Of a stretch of 64,000 bases of DNA, positions 1-11,974 are shown in pieces (the first letter of the stretch is position 1; every line of letters starts with the position of its first letter). The notes under the pieces were generated by a model. It saw nothing but the letters and a program-made list of their open reading frames with translations. It made no database searches and was not told where the DNA came from. The stretch comes from Halichoerus grypus (Eukaryota > Chordata > Mammalia > Carnivora > Phocidae). Both the position numbers and the translations under genes were made by a program. The DNA is taken from the NCBI RefSeq assembly GCF_964656455.1, contig NC_135715.1:148731935-148795934 (forward strand), given 5' to 3'.

Positions 1-3000
1 CTTTGTGCCTGTAGATTAGAAGCAAGGGTAGTGATTTGCTCTGTAATCTGCTGATCTCAGGTCTCACCTTAATTCCCACATGTTCTAATGCATGGGGTAA
101 AGTGGAGGATAGGCGTGTCTGGGTTCATCCCCTCTTGAAGAAGGATTATTTAGTGCAGGACCCATAGGACATGGAAAAGTAGCCAAACAAATTTTGAAGT
201 AGCTATTTCAAAAGATACAGTCCATAGAGGGTTCCAGGGAGGACAGTATACTTTCAAAATTATTTGTCCCTCCCACTCCAAGTCAGAAACTGTAGAAACA
301 TTGCTAAGTTGTATCCTTGACTCACAACAGAAATGGAGCAAGCAACTGAGCTCTCTGTAGTGGTTAAAGTATGTTATTAAAGTTTCCTACACCTAGAGCT
401 GAAGCACTGTGGCTGGAGAACATAGATGTCTCTTCTTCAAAACTGCAAACATACTGTAGTTCCTGGCAGTCTTACTTGTGGAGTCTAGATTACCTTAAAT
501 GTCCCACATCATCTCCTTTATATCTTGGAATCTATGCAGGTCAGGGTTAACTCCTACTAACTGCCTTGAAAGGAAAACTCATGAAGAGAACTGATAGGCT
601 ATCTCTAGAATAGTCTCTCAAAAATATATTAGTTTTAAAACTTCCAGTAGTTGATTCAAGAAAGCAAGCCAGTGTCTCACTACAGGGCACTGTTTACCTA
701 GCTCACACAAATGACTGGTTTACAAACTCATAGCTCAGTGTAGGCTTTCATAGTCGACCGGATCTTATGTAAAATATTCTTCATATCATCTTTGCCTAAA
801 ACAGAGGTTGTCCTGGAGACACCATCATCTTCTACCGGCCGTAGTTGAAATATGTGAAGTCTCTTGATAAAACTAACAAATTCTTCTCACACATCTGTCT
901 TTCTAACAAGGCAAGTTTATGTCACATGGTGTAAATCATCTAGAAGCAGTCAACTCAGACAGAGATTTAGACAGTATACAGTATATTTCTGTTACCTGGG
1001 CACTGATTCCTCTTTTACTTTGGAGGAGACAGCATTCTTTAGTAAATTAACTGAAGAACTCAAATTTACCTATAGTAAATTTGATAGTGTTGAATTAGAT
1101 ACTTCCACATGACACAATTCCCAAATGTATCCATGTTTCCCTAAATTTCATCTTGCTTAAACCTTTGTGAAATAAAGTTTAAATATCAGGAAGAAAAGAA
1201 AATATTATGAAACTGAATATGGGGATTTAAAAATAATCGTTAGAATTTTTGTAAGCAATTCAAAATAATTAAAACAAATTCTATCGTAACAGATTTCAAA
1301 GAGAGTCTTTGGATTCAGTTTCCAGGACCAGCATTCTGTTTGGAAAGCCTCTAGCTTACAATGAAAACTGCTGCATTTTGTGATTAGATGAAATATTTTA
1401 CTCAAATTGATAGTTTTTGGAATATCTCTCTGAAAGTGTTGTAGTTCTGGGATTCCTGTATTGCATCTACTATAAAATGCATAATCTCCTTAGACTGAAA
1501 AAGCCAAATCAGGCAATTCTTGCCATTATAATTGTTTTTTTTTTTTAATCTTTTCCTGAAAAGCAAATTCAGTTGTCCTAAACTATTTATTCTAGAAACA
1601 TTTAAGATAATCTCAAAATGTACTCTAATTTCTTTTCATGAAAATAAGACCTTATCCCCCTAGGTTATAAATATTTTTACATGTTGAATATCACCTTAAT
1701 ATCATATTAGGCTTCTTTCTCAAAAAAATGAGTCACTCGATTTAATATTTTTCATAAGAAGCATGCAGATTTTAGACATGGTTATGCCACTACTCTGTCT
1801 AACCTCTCTCTCTCATCAAGAAAATAGCTCAAATTAGAATAAGCTCTTCACTATGCTCATTGATCTTGCCTTGATTCTACAAATAGATTCTGTGTTCTAG
1901 CATGTACAGTCTTAAAATAGATCCTGTGCTATTAAGGCATCAACAAAGCCTGTATCATATGACTTTAAGACCCAAACTCAGAAGGTTCTGGCAGATAAAA
2001 TCCCCTTATTAAATGCCGTAGTGCATGAATAACCACCCTTGCTTTTATAATATCTGAATAATTTACAAACTATTTTAGATTAATACCCTATATCAAGTAG
2101 ACAAAGCTAGTGTCCATTTGTATGTTGGTGGTTTGATTTGTTATAAAAAACCAAGACTCAGTATAAAAAGCAAATTAAACAGTTGGCTAATTATTAGCAG
2201 AAAGAACAATTTAGTGTGAATGAAATGAAAATTAAATCGTAAGTTTTGAAAGAATTTATCAAAGTTTAAATCCCTCTGAAAGATGAACTAATGCTATCAT
2301 TTTGGGATATTTTGCTGTAATTCATCCTAAAATGTTCACTAGGATATACTCCTTACCAAAAAAAGGGGAAGCCGGGGGAGAGGATTTCAAATATTTGTGG
2401 GTGTTTATGAACAACAAGGTGATAAAATAGTAATGGCATATCTTAAAAAAAAATTATGTCAAAACCAGCTCTTCCACTTTTTATGTTGCAATACACTGAA
2501 AACCTGCCCAAGGAACTTGGCAATGAAAATGCACTCTTAATTTTAAAAATAAAAATGGCCCTTCCCACAAGTTCTGCTATAATTCAATTCTCTTTGGAAG
2601 TAAGATGGTCTTTTACCACGTAGTTTTCATTCTTTGTAATTACTTTTACCTAATCTGTATTATCAATATAACCTATTTTTTGAAGAAATTTATTTTGCTT
2701 CTTTTAAACATTAGTAACCCTCCAGTTCTTGTGGTACTGGATTGTCACTTTTTAATTTTTATTTTTTTTTATGTATTTGTAAGTACATTGGCATGTATTT
2801 ATTTATTTAGTTTCATGTTGTTTATTGAAAGACTATAACCTGCCCAGGACTATGCTGTGGAGAGACAAGAGCATGCTTAAAAAGCTTTCCCTACCCTATT
2901 TGTGAATTGTGGCACCCAGGACTCCCCTGACTTGAGCTCCCAGACCACATACCTTCTGCACCCCAAGGGGTTTCCTGCAGTCTCTTATTCCTCGGATGCA

Positions 3001-4359
3001 CATGCTTTCTCCTCAGTTGTGGGGCAGTCCAGGTTTAGTCTGAGGGGAAAAAAAACCAATAGACTTGCCAGGTTGCCATTTTGTCAGCTCCTGTCATTTA
3101 TATAATTTAGTACTGTGAGTCACTTTAAATCCATTTTGAAATTAGTCATGGTCTAATTGTGTTTTCTTACAAATGATGAAAATTACAGTCAATGTCTTTT
3201 CCCAGTCCCTTCCTATTATACCGTTTTTGGATCCCTGTGGGTAATGTCAGCCATCATCTCCATCCTCCTACAATCCATCCATACCTAAACAAGAGCAGCA
3301 TCTCTGACTCTTCAGCACATAAGCTGACTGTGTGCTAAAAACAACTACATTCCCCTTTATGATACCTGACCCTTTTGCTCACAGTAAAATTCCTGCTTCA
3401 GCTTCAGGTCAACTATAAGTCAAAGGACCATAATGATAACATTAAATTATGGCGAAAGTAAAATAGATTCCTTTCCAGGCTAAAATGAGAAGGAAGGAGA
3501 AGAAGACTTATTATATATAAATCACAGCAATAATTAGAACTTATCTTATTTAGCTGTTTCCCCAGGTACTGTCATAATATGAAAATGCCCTAATTTTGGT
3601 AAAATTTGGAATTTTAAGGTTATTTATATTGCATAGTTAATATGATTTAAGTTATCGTTTTGGTTGAATTATGCTCTCAAAACTTCTCTATTGGATTTAT
3701 ATTTATAAACAGCAGCTGTGTTAATTCCTAATGAGCTCACTTATTAGGTGGAATTAAACAGTTTCTCATTTGCTTATAGCTTGTAGTAAAAGAGCCACAG
3801 ATTATTGAGCTAACTTTTGAAAAACATATGTGTTAAGATTGCTCTCCAACATATCTTTTAAAATTAATTATATTTATAGTAATCATCTTAAATTCAATCT
3901 AAAATAATTTGTCACACTTTTAAAATATGTAAACATTTCCAATGACATTTAGAATACATTATATCTAAGAAAAGCCCCCAAAAAGTAAAATCTTTTCATG
4001 CATAATGTTTTATCAATACATCCCAAGTTTCTGTATTGGTGTTTCTTTTTACCCACTGCAGTCTTTCTGGTGATCAGTTATACACTCTGTATATGGAGAA
4101 ATTTTAATATTTAGTCATTGTTTTACTCTGCAAACATATATTGAATTCTAACCATATGCTATGAAATATGCTAATCACAAAGAATACTGAGACATTTGGA
4201 AGAAAGGAAATGCATTTGAGCATATGTATAAAGTAGGAATTATGAAAGTATTATAAATTATATTTTGAGCCTCTTTATTATATTTAATAAATCATGTTGT
4301 TAGATTCATTATATATTTGAAAGTATTATTTTTATACCACAATACTATGTAAGGTTTTG
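1..4359. other. Unassigned AT-rich non-coding stretch
   Basis: No gene, RNA or repeat family was recognised here. The short open frames on both strands (for example 864-1112 plus and 2605-2838 plus) have low-complexity or AT-driven composition and no family resemblance. A slightly GC-richer segment at about 2840-3100 was not identified and could be an old LTR or other decayed repeat. Confidence 0.5.
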
Positions 4360-5150
4360 TAAAATACTCCAAATGGGAAATATGATATGCAGAACGATAT
4401 AACAAATATCTATGTAACCATTGCTCAGCTTTAGCATAATTTAATGTTTTCACATCTTTGCTTCATTTTTTTTTAAAGTGAAGCATTACAGATAGATTGA
4501 AGCTCTCTGCACAACTCTCTTAGATTCTCTCTCCTCCTTCTTTCCACAGAAGAATTCACTAACTTGAATTTCTGTTTCATTATTGCAATTCATGATTTTA
4601 TACTTTTAATACATAGGGATTCTAAAACAATACTTGGCATTAATTTACATATTTTTTATACTTCCATGAATGGCATTCAACTTTATGTATCTTTACATAA
4701 TTCTTTTCCCATATCAATATTATGCATTTGAGATTTATCTACATCAAATTAATTCTAATAATTTCCAAATGAAAGCAGTGATTTGTGAGAAATATTTTGT
4801 GTTTCCCTATTAGTGTGTGGGAAGCATTTCTCTAGAGGTTATTCTTGGAAGTGGAATTGCTTGGTAGGGTATAAGGTAAGTTTAGTCTGTAACCTTTCCA
4901 GAGCAGTGGTACCAATTTATTCTCTGTCAACATTGTATAAAAGTTTATGTTTCTTTCCATCCTTGCCAACTGTTGTATTTTCAGACTTTATATTTCTTGC
5001 CAAACTGATGAGCATGAAGCAGTAAGTTGTTGTTTTGATTAGTGGAGAAATGGATTCCTTTTCATAGGTTTATCAGCTTCTTGACTTTCCTCTCATGCAT
5101 ATATTTTCTGTTCATATTCACAGACCAGTTTTCTACAGGCTGTCAAGTTT
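4360..5150 (-). mobile_element. Ancient L1 (L1M-type) 3' fragment
   Basis: Read on the minus strand this matches the end of ORF2 and the 3'UTR of an old mammalian L1. The plus strand carries the usual reverse-complement landmarks: a segment like 'gaagtggaattgcttggtagggtata', then 'gtggtaccaatttattctc', then 'tccttgccaac'. It is heavily decayed, with no usable frame and no visible target-site duplication. The subfamily cannot be fixed by eye. Confidence 0.7.
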
Positions 5151-5244
5151 TCTTTTTGCATTTTAAATACAAAAGATCTAAAAACAAAGGTGTCCTTTGA
5201 TAACCAGCTAAAGCACCATAATAATTTATAGAAGCTTCTAAAGT

Positions 5245-5385
5245 CCTTATGGTTGTCATAAGAACTAAATCAGCTAAAGTATATAAAGCATTTATCAAGC
5301 CTGGCACGTGATATGCACACAATGACATTCACCACTACCATCATCATCAATCATTATCATCATCTTCGTTATATTATTATTATTA
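5245..5385 (+). mobile_element. MIR SINE, 3' part
   Basis: The order 'ggttgtcataagaactaaat', then 'aaagcatttatcaagcctggcac', then an ATC/ATT-rich tail matches the 3' half of a mammalian MIR. The tRNA-related 5' part is missing or too decayed to see. Confidence 0.7.
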
Positions 5386-5389
5386 TATA

Positions 5390-6270
5390 TCAAATTACCA
5401 TATATATGTGTATCTATTTCCAAACTCCATACTTAACCACCAATTCTCTTTGGTTATTAGATAACTGGTATCTATTTTCTATTCCTTTAATTATGTATTT
5501 TTGTATGATTTTGTTTTACATGTGTGGTTTGTAAGAAGCATATTATAGGATTTAGTTTTTTCAAATCCACTTATTTCTAACTTTATACGTGTGTGAAACA
5601 CAGTTATACTCAAGTGATTACTGATATATGTAGCTTAATTATCTTAACCTTATTTTATAATTTGTTTATCACCCTCTTCTTTTAACTATTTTTTCTACTT
5701 TCTTGTCTACTATTGAACTGATAATAGTTTTCTATATTTTCCTTTTCCCCTGTGATATTTGGAAGCCATTCTTTCTATAGTTGCTTTTATGTTTTTGACA
5801 TACATTCTTAACTATAAATTTTTCTGTCAAGGCCTAAAGTAATCATTATTTTTATTCTCCTCCCGAACACTGCAAGTTCAGCATGCTTTAATTACTCATC
5901 ATGTGGCTCTTCAATCTTGATATTTTTGTCTGTAGTTTCATGTATATTTTGATTAACATATAAAAAAGGTAGTTCGATTTTTCAGTGGAAATAAATTGTA
6001 TTTTGTTTTCTTTCCCACCCTCACTCTACATTTCTTTTTGCATAGTGAGTATTTTTTCCTAGTTGTCTCTAATTATCCGTGGGGCACTGTAGTTCTCAAC
6101 CAGGTCTAATGATTATGCTTTATGGGTTCCTGCCCTGTCTGCCCCATGGGGATATTAGAGGTATTGTGGATTCAGTCTTCAGGGTGGCGCTTGGCTCAAG
6201 TTATGGACTCAGGACTGAATGCTCCCTTCCCAATCTATCACACTAGCCAACCGAATCCCAGGCAGAAAAT
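5390..6270. other. T-rich stretch, possibly old L1 on the minus strand
   Basis: The plus strand is strongly T-rich from about 5400 to 6000, as expected of an old L1 read backwards, but no diagnostic block is clear. The part from 6060 to 6270 is more balanced in composition and was not identified. Confidence 0.3.
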
Positions 6271-6287
6271 AAAATGACTAGCATGTT

Positions 6288-6390
6288 GGGGCTCCTGGCT
6301 TGCTCAGTCAGTAGAGCATGCGAGGGATTGTGGGTTCGAGCCCCATGTTGGGTATAGAGATTACTTAAAAATAAAATCTTAAACAAAAAC
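6288..6390 (+). mobile_element. Short old-type carnivore tRNA-derived SINE
   Basis: The head 'ggggctcctggcttgctcag' and the B-box-like 'gggttcgagccccat' (near 6332) are the Pol III promoter parts of a tRNA-derived SINE. The short body ends in 'agattacttaaaaataaaatctt', the shorter CAN-SINE subtype without the long CT-rich region. A perfect 16-bp target-site duplication, AAATGACTAGCATGTT, flanks it at 6272-6287 and 6391-6406. Confidence 0.93.
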
Positions 6391-6406
6391 AAATGACTAG
6401 CATGTT

Positions 6407-7627
6407 TTTGCAGCCTTATTTTATAAGTAGGATACTGCTGGCTACCTTATACCTAAGCTACAAAGCAGTGTGCCTGGTTTTGATCACTACCAATTCTCTT
6501 GTTTTGTTAAATATTTTAATACCCGTTATCCCAAAGGGGCTAAACCATGGATATACTTCTGCTGGCTTCCAGACCCAAGCCCTTCAGCCTCACTTACTCC
6601 TTTGCGTTTCTGGTTCTATTACTGGCTCACAGAGATACCTAGCTTGTTTTTGAGGCTGGTATGTCTTTTAGATTGTGTTCAGGTTTTATTTATCTGTCTT
6701 TGCTTTTGGGTGTGCAACAGAGAATAAGCATCAAACCAAGAACATCCTGTGCCATTGTTAGCATAAGTCTTGAACTGGTTCTTCTAAATCTAGATATGCT
6801 TAAAATCCAAATTTCATATTGAGGAAAAGAACTATGACTTATACTTTATTTTACACAGTCATTCATGAAACCATGGGGTTAAGCACAGTTAATGATGAGG
6901 ATGATTCAAAATAAATGACCAATAACTATTGATTCATTAACTGAATGGATGTTATCAAGGTTGTTACTTTTTGTGAGGGAGCAGTCTCTATATTATCGGA
7001 AGTATATTAATGAAATTTTATGACGGCTATGAGTATGCATTTATATAAAGGCAAAAATAATTCCTCTTTTTTTCTATATCAAATTTTTTTAAAAAAAATC
7101 ACACAGTTTGGAAAATAGAATACTTGCCTTGTATTAACTTATCATAGATACATAGTTGCTCAACAATCCCAGTATATTAGAAGATGTAGCAATGGTTAGA
7201 TGAAAAAGGAAAAAAAGAGTCTATGCTGTTCTAGTTAAAATTATAATTACTACTTTGATTATGTAACAAGACTTAATTTTAGGTAAGGTCACATATTTAT
7301 GTTTATTTTTTCTTATTTCCAAAATCAGATATAAAATTTTCTAAACTCCTCCTGTTGTCCACTGACCAATTTAAATTTATTCAACTTCCTTTAAATATAG
7401 ACTTACTTTCATTACTTGTTTGAGGCAACAAGTCTACTACTTGTTAATAATGGGCTGTTTTATCACTTTTTTTTGTATTTCTGTGTAATTTCTATGCTAT
7501 TAACCATGTCCATTTCCCACTATTACATTATATACTTAGCAGCAATTATCTCAGATGATTTATAGAAAGGTACTGCTGCTGAATTCAGAAGTTATTAAAA
7601 TAATACTTTACATGTTTCACCCCTTGT
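6407..7627. other. Unassigned AT-rich stretch
   Basis: No gene or repeat family recognised. The two overlapping plus-strand frames at 6393-6727 run out of the SINE flank and show no conserved features. Confidence 0.45.
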
Positions 7628-7740
7628 TCAGAACACTTTAACATGCATTAGCTCATTGAATTCTCACAACAACAATATGAGAAAAGCAGTCTAAGCATTC
7701 TCCCTGCACTTTATAAATCAAATACAGTGACCTCTGATAA
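7628..7740 (-). mobile_element. MIR fragment
   Basis: The plus-strand text 'tagctcattgaattctcacaacaacaatatgag' is the reverse complement of the MIR core block. Only this conserved part is left. Confidence 0.6.
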
Positions 7741-9104
7741 TTATCTGCCTACCCACCCATAACAACAATGGAAAATAACATCCAGGTAATTTGGTTCAAA
7801 ACTGTTTTCCTTCAGACATTGCAAAAATATTGAAGTAGAAGACAAATGATAACAGACAGTAAGATATGACTCTAAATTACAATGAAGATCATGAATTACT
7901 TGGGTTTTTTTTTCAGATTTTAATTTTAATGAGACTTTCAGTACATAGATAACCATTCTTTCTTTCCCTGTGTAATGCTTTCTGGCCCAGTGAATTCTAG
8001 GCCAGAGGTTGTCCAAGAAATGTGCACTTTTCCAATGGCACCTCTTGGTAGGAGTCTTCCAAGGACTCAGGCCTGAACTGTTCTCAGCAAGAGTTCAGTA
8101 TTTAAAAAAAGGGGGAGGGTTCCAGTAATGAAAAATTGTAAATGTTAGAAAACTAGAAAAATAATTGTATTACTTGTAGAGAAAGGGTATATGTAGTTCT
8201 CTACTGAGAACATTGGAACTTAACTTTCAGGCAAGAAAATAGATGGGTTTTCCAAATGTTTTTTGATAGGGAAAAGTTACATTAAAAGAAAAAGATTTAT
8301 TCACTTGAATTTGTTTAGCAGTAGTAAAGACATTGGTCAGATTGTATATTACATAAGTGATCCTACACATACAGATATATTATATTATAGTATTAGACTT
8401 TGTGTAAAATAAAAATGGATACACCTTTGAAATCTAGGATGAATATATACATGTATAAATATAGGTATTCTTCATCATACTGAAAAAAAGTATCACATAT
8501 ATGTCATACATACATTTTCAGAGTGGATGATACTTGGAAAAAAAAATTGGGAGGCCAAACCAACTAGCCCCTGCTCATGTTAATGATTGTATAAGAAAGG
8601 CAAGGAGCAGGATAAATTTGAAAATTTATCATACAGTACAAAGGTTTTTCAGTACGTCTTTCATAATATTATCAATTATTTCATACTAATTTATGTAATG
8701 CAGATTTTAAAAATAATTACCTTTCCATATATTTTGAGGCAATATAAAATGAGTTAAATAACTGCATATGAATAATTTCTAGCTAAAATGATTCAGATTG
8801 ACTGTATTTTCATAAGCTCCCTTTCCTAATTTTCTTTATGGACTCATACGTAATGTTGAAGGTCATATATTTATCTCTTAGTCTTTATTGTTTTCCATTT
8901 GCATTATTATGGCAATTAAATGAAAAATGTGTCAGGGAATGAGATGTATTAAGTACAGGATGCCTGAGGATATAATATTAAACACAGATTCTGCTATTAC
9001 TATCAAAATGAATATTAAAATAACAGTGCTACTTTGAGGGTAATGCTTCTTTGGAGAATATTTTCTAATAAGCTCACCATAAAATGACAGATAATTCTAC
9101 TGAC
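7741..9104. other. Unassigned stretch
   Basis: A 91-codon minus-strand frame at 7741-8016 has no recognisable motif. It could belong to the same locus as the exon candidates at 9.1-9.6 kb, but no splice sites with matching phase were found around it. The rest is AT-rich and unidentified. Confidence 0.4.
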
Positions 9105-9439
9105 CTCATAAGTTTTCTGTCGAAGAGAGCTAATAAGCTGTTGAAAACTCTGTTCAGATACAAAATTCTTCGAGACTATATTATAATCAAGACTGTTGTC
9201 AAAAACTACCAAACATGAATATGATTTCTTGACAAAATTAAATCTAGCAATGAGAAAAATAGACAATCTAATTACACATTATTTAGTTTTTCAAATAATG
9301 ACCTTGCTTACTTGATAATAAATGCTCCGCTCACATTCCCTCTAAGAGGCTGGGCATACATAGATTTAATGTCAGAGTCTGGGTCAACAAAAAAAACTGC
9401 AGTAATTATCATTATTTCACCATCATCACCGTTGAAACA
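9105..9439 (-). CDS. Two candidate coding exons joined by a 68-nt GT-AG intron, gene unknown
   Basis: On the minus strand, exon 1 (9439 down to 9312, 128 nt) follows a TTTTTCAG acceptor and ends at a GTAAGC donor. Exon 2 (9243 down to 9105, 139 nt) follows a CTCATTGCTAG acceptor and ends at GAG|GTCAGT. Exon 1 is open in one frame only and ends in a split codon that exon 2 completes, giving 89 sense codons without a stop. The predicted peptide is ordinary in composition: it starts CFNGDDGEIMIITAVFFVDP, passes QPLRGNVSGAFIIK and ends SLRQKTYE. The 68-nt intron (9244-9311) is short for a mammal but has a pyrimidine tract and an ACTAAAT branch-like site. I do not recognise the protein. It may be part of a real gene on the minus strand, a decayed gene copy, or chance. 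Confidence 0.45.
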
Positions 9440-9550
9440 CTGAAAAATTAAGCATTAAAAATAGTAGACATTTAGAATACCAGAAAGTTCTGTGACTGAA
9501 AATGTTCCACTGGCCTTAAAAAAAATGTAATTAGCATGTCTCATGCTTAC

Positions 9551-9588
9551 CTCAAGAGCCTTGTCATCATCTTATTTTGTTCATTAAG
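9551..9588 (-). pseudogene. Candidate 38-nt upstream exon with a frame break
   Basis: This sits 111 nt upstream of the 9312-9439 exon on the minus strand. It is bounded by a TTATTCTGCAG acceptor and a GAG|GTAAGC donor. In the frame needed by the next exon the last codons read DDDKALE, but a TAA stop precedes them. The first codons (L-N-E-Q) fit only if one base is missing near 9572-9576. If the exon is real, the locus is a pseudogene or has a sequencing error here. If not, the splice signals are coincidental. Confidence 0.3.
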
Positions 9589-10318
9589 CTGCAGAATAAG
9601 AATGAGAAGATCATTAATCAAATTGGTATCATGTACATATATATATATAAATGACAAATGGATGTGCAGGGGAATTCTGAATGGATGTGCAGGTAAGATT
9701 TAGATGACAAATGTGGAGAAAGCCCTAAAGCAATATTGAAAGTTTTAGAGCTTTAAAAATTCAAAGGATGACCTTTAAAAAGATACTCCCCATATGGTTT
9801 TTAGAAGCCATAAATAAACATTAAAATCTAATCATATTAGTACTCATAAAGCTATAGGTATCAGACATGATTATCTTAATCAAGATACAGGTAGAAAGTT
9901 CATGCAACCTGTTATATAAACAACATCATCATGCCCTAAATTTATGACATTTCCATTTTCTTCAAAATTTTTATTTTAGATAATCATGACCCTGAATTTA
10001 AAATATTTTTATTTCAATTCTTCTGAATATCTGCATCTTGTGAAATCTATCATCCATACCTTTTTACTACCTTTAACAGCCTGGGACAACCACCATGTCC
10101 TTTGGTCAGCTATACGCAAGCACACTGTCAGTGGTGTAGCTGGTCTTTAGCCAGCTCTAGAATTTTGCCTGGCCTTCATCTTACTGAAATCCACTACCAG
10201 TGACACCTTGTTTTATTTTGATTTGTTTTTCACATTACACGCTTGAATGTGCTTTTGGTTTGTGGAGCTTACTTTACTTGGGAAACCTAAGCTAACATCA
10301 CAGCTACAGTAAAATGTA
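9589..10318. other. Unassigned stretch
   Basis: Contains a short (AT)n run near 9638-9650 and a small imperfect duplication around 'gaatggatgtgcagg' at 9660-9700. Otherwise it was not identified. The balanced-composition part at 10080-10310 could hold further exons but none is defensible. Confidence 0.4.
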
Positions 10319-10333
10319 TTCTCACTACATTTT

Positions 10334-10608
10334 TTGTTGTTGTTGTTATGTTAGTCACCATACAGTACGTCATTTGTTTTTGATGTAGTGTTCCATGATT
10401 CACTGTTTGCGTGTAACACCCAGTGCTCCATGCAGAACGTGCCCTCCTTAATACCCATCACCGGGCTAACCCATCCCCCCACCCCCTCCCCTCTAAAACC
10501 TTCAGTTTGTTTCTCAGAGTCCATAGTCTCTCCCATGGTTTGTCTCCCCCTCTGATTTCCCCTCCTTCATTTTTCCCTTCCTCCTCCTAATGTCCTCCAT
10601 GCTATTCT
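10334..10608 (-). mobile_element. 5'-truncated carnivore L1, 3'UTR only
   Basis: On the plus strand it starts with a T-rich tail and 'atgttagtcaccatacagtacgtcatt', then runs through the 'cacccagtgctccatgcagaacgtgccctcc' block shared with the L1 copies at 38.8, 41.0 and 62.1 kb. It therefore lies on the minus strand and holds only about 270 bp of 3'UTR. A 15-bp duplication, TTCTCACTAC(A/G)TTTT, with one mismatch flanks it at 10319-10333 and 10609-10623. Confidence 0.93.
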
Positions 10609-10769
10609 TTCTCACTACGTTTTCATCATCATGCTCTATATTACCTCCAAAATGTGTGCTTTTCCACTGCCAACCACTTCCAAAAACTAGATTCTACATC
10701 TGTTATTCAAAATAATGAGTATCATCTTAGTTTGGGTATGTTGCTCCTATGAATAATCTGTTCTACACA

Positions 10770-10890
10770 TCTTCACTAGATGATGAGCTTCTTGAGGGCA
10801 AGGACTGAGTTGTTCATCTTGGTGTTCCCAGAAATGATTATAATAGTAAATGTATGTTGATAAAGAAGTACAGAAACAAATGTGTAAATG
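10770..10890 (+). mobile_element. L2 3' fragment
   Basis: 'gatgatgagcttcttgagggcaaggactg' followed by a decayed tail matches the L2 3' end block. Confidence 0.6.
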
Positions 10891-11499
10891 AGTGAATAAA
10901 TAAATTAGCATATGAAAGAATTCAGGTTTTTCTTTATACTTTTCTGATGCATTCTTAATGACACTATACTTTTACCTCAACTATAGCCACAGGCTTCTAT
11001 AATGAATATCTTGTTCTTTATTTCTCCCTTTTCAATATATTACATCCTCTACTGTCTTACTTATACTATTTCATCTGCCTGATCATTTCACCCTTTTGTT
11101 TGAAATTCTCAATGAGTCCCAAATGACATAATCAATGACAAAATCCAAAAAGAAACAGACACCACTCAACTTCTCTCTTGTATAATAAGAATACATGTTA
11201 CCTGGAATGGGATAAACCATTCTCTCTCTCTTTCATGATGTCACTAGCTCTCCCATGGGTCTACTGTCCTCTCTGAACTCTTTCTCTGTCCATCAGATTC
11301 CTGAGCCCATTTTTATTTTCTAGCCATAGCCATCATGGCCCCTTCAGATTCTTCTCCAGATCATGACAGTTGAGCTTTAATCTCTACCACTCACTGGACT
11401 GTTTTTCTTAACTCAAACTCACTGGCTCAGCTTGATCATTCACACAAAATATTTTAATATTTGCACAGAATATTTGCTCCCTGAAATCATGGAAGGGAG
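10891..11499. other. Unassigned stretch, possibly decayed L2
   Basis: CT-rich text at 11010-11420 has the general look of an L2 body on the plus strand, but no block is certain. Confidence 0.3.
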
Positions 11500-11719
11500 G
11501 CAGCATCTTGTGATTAAGAAATATGACCTGTAAAGCCCACCTTAGCAGAGCTGTGGGCAGAGCAAGTGATCTGAGAATAAAATGTGGAATGAAAAGCGCT
11601 AGTGCTGGATTCAGTCGACATGGCTAGCTGTTACAAGCTGTCTGTCCTTGGGCAAGTTTCTTAATCTTTTGTTACCTTAATTTCTTCATTTGTATACTGG
11701 TAATTCTAATGAGATCAAC
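11500..11719 (+). mobile_element. MIR SINE, 5' and core part (split by the 7SK insertion)
   Basis: 'gcagcatcttgtgattaagaa', then 'gctagctgttacaagctgtctgtccttgggcaagtttcttaat', then 'atttcttcatttgtatactgg' follow the MIR order. The element is interrupted at 11719 and resumes after the 7SK copy. A stretch at about 11521-11600 fits the consensus poorly. Confidence 0.8.
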
Positions 11720-11974
11720 ATGGAATGTGAGGGTGATCTGGCTGCAATATCTGCCCCCCTCCATTGATTGCCAGGGTTGATTCACCTGATGTGGATGGCT
11801 GGGTGGATGTCCCCTTCTTCCCTCACGGCTCTGTGTGCGTCCCTCTAGAACATGTGCACTCGGTGGGAGAGGACGGCCTTCCCTGATAGGAGAGGATGGT
11901 TCTTGGGTCAAGTGTACATGAGAAGCTGCACTCCTCTGCTAGAACCTCTAAACAAGTTTTCTAATAGGACCAAC
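11704..11974 (+). repeat. Imperfect 16-bp target-site duplication around the 7SK copy
   Basis: TTCTAATGAGATCAAC at 11704-11719 and TTCTAATAGGACCAAC at 11959-11974 match at 13 of 16 positions. Both lie at the point where the MIR is interrupted, as expected of a staggered-cut insertion. The mismatches suggest an old event. Confidence 0.8.
11722..11958 (+). pseudogene. RN7SK: 7SK small nuclear RNA retropseudogene, 3'-truncated and tailless
   Basis: The sequence follows the 7SK snRNA from its first nucleotides (here 'ggaatgtgagggtgatctgg'). It continues through 'gccagggttgattc', 'gtgtccccttcttccctca', 'gtgtgcgtccctc', 'gagaggacggcc' and 'ctgctagaacctctaaacaag', about nucleotides 1-240 of 331. 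7SK normally holds P-TEFb inactive in the nucleus through HEXIM and LARP7. This copy lacks the 3' hairpin and terminator. It keeps the first GATC of the HEXIM-binding hairpin (11735-11738), but the partner is GATT (11765-11768). It has many substitutions, no poly(A), no upstream Pol III elements (it begins inside MIR text), and is flanked by imperfect 16-bp repeats. It is certainly non-functional as 7SK. Confidence 0.93.
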
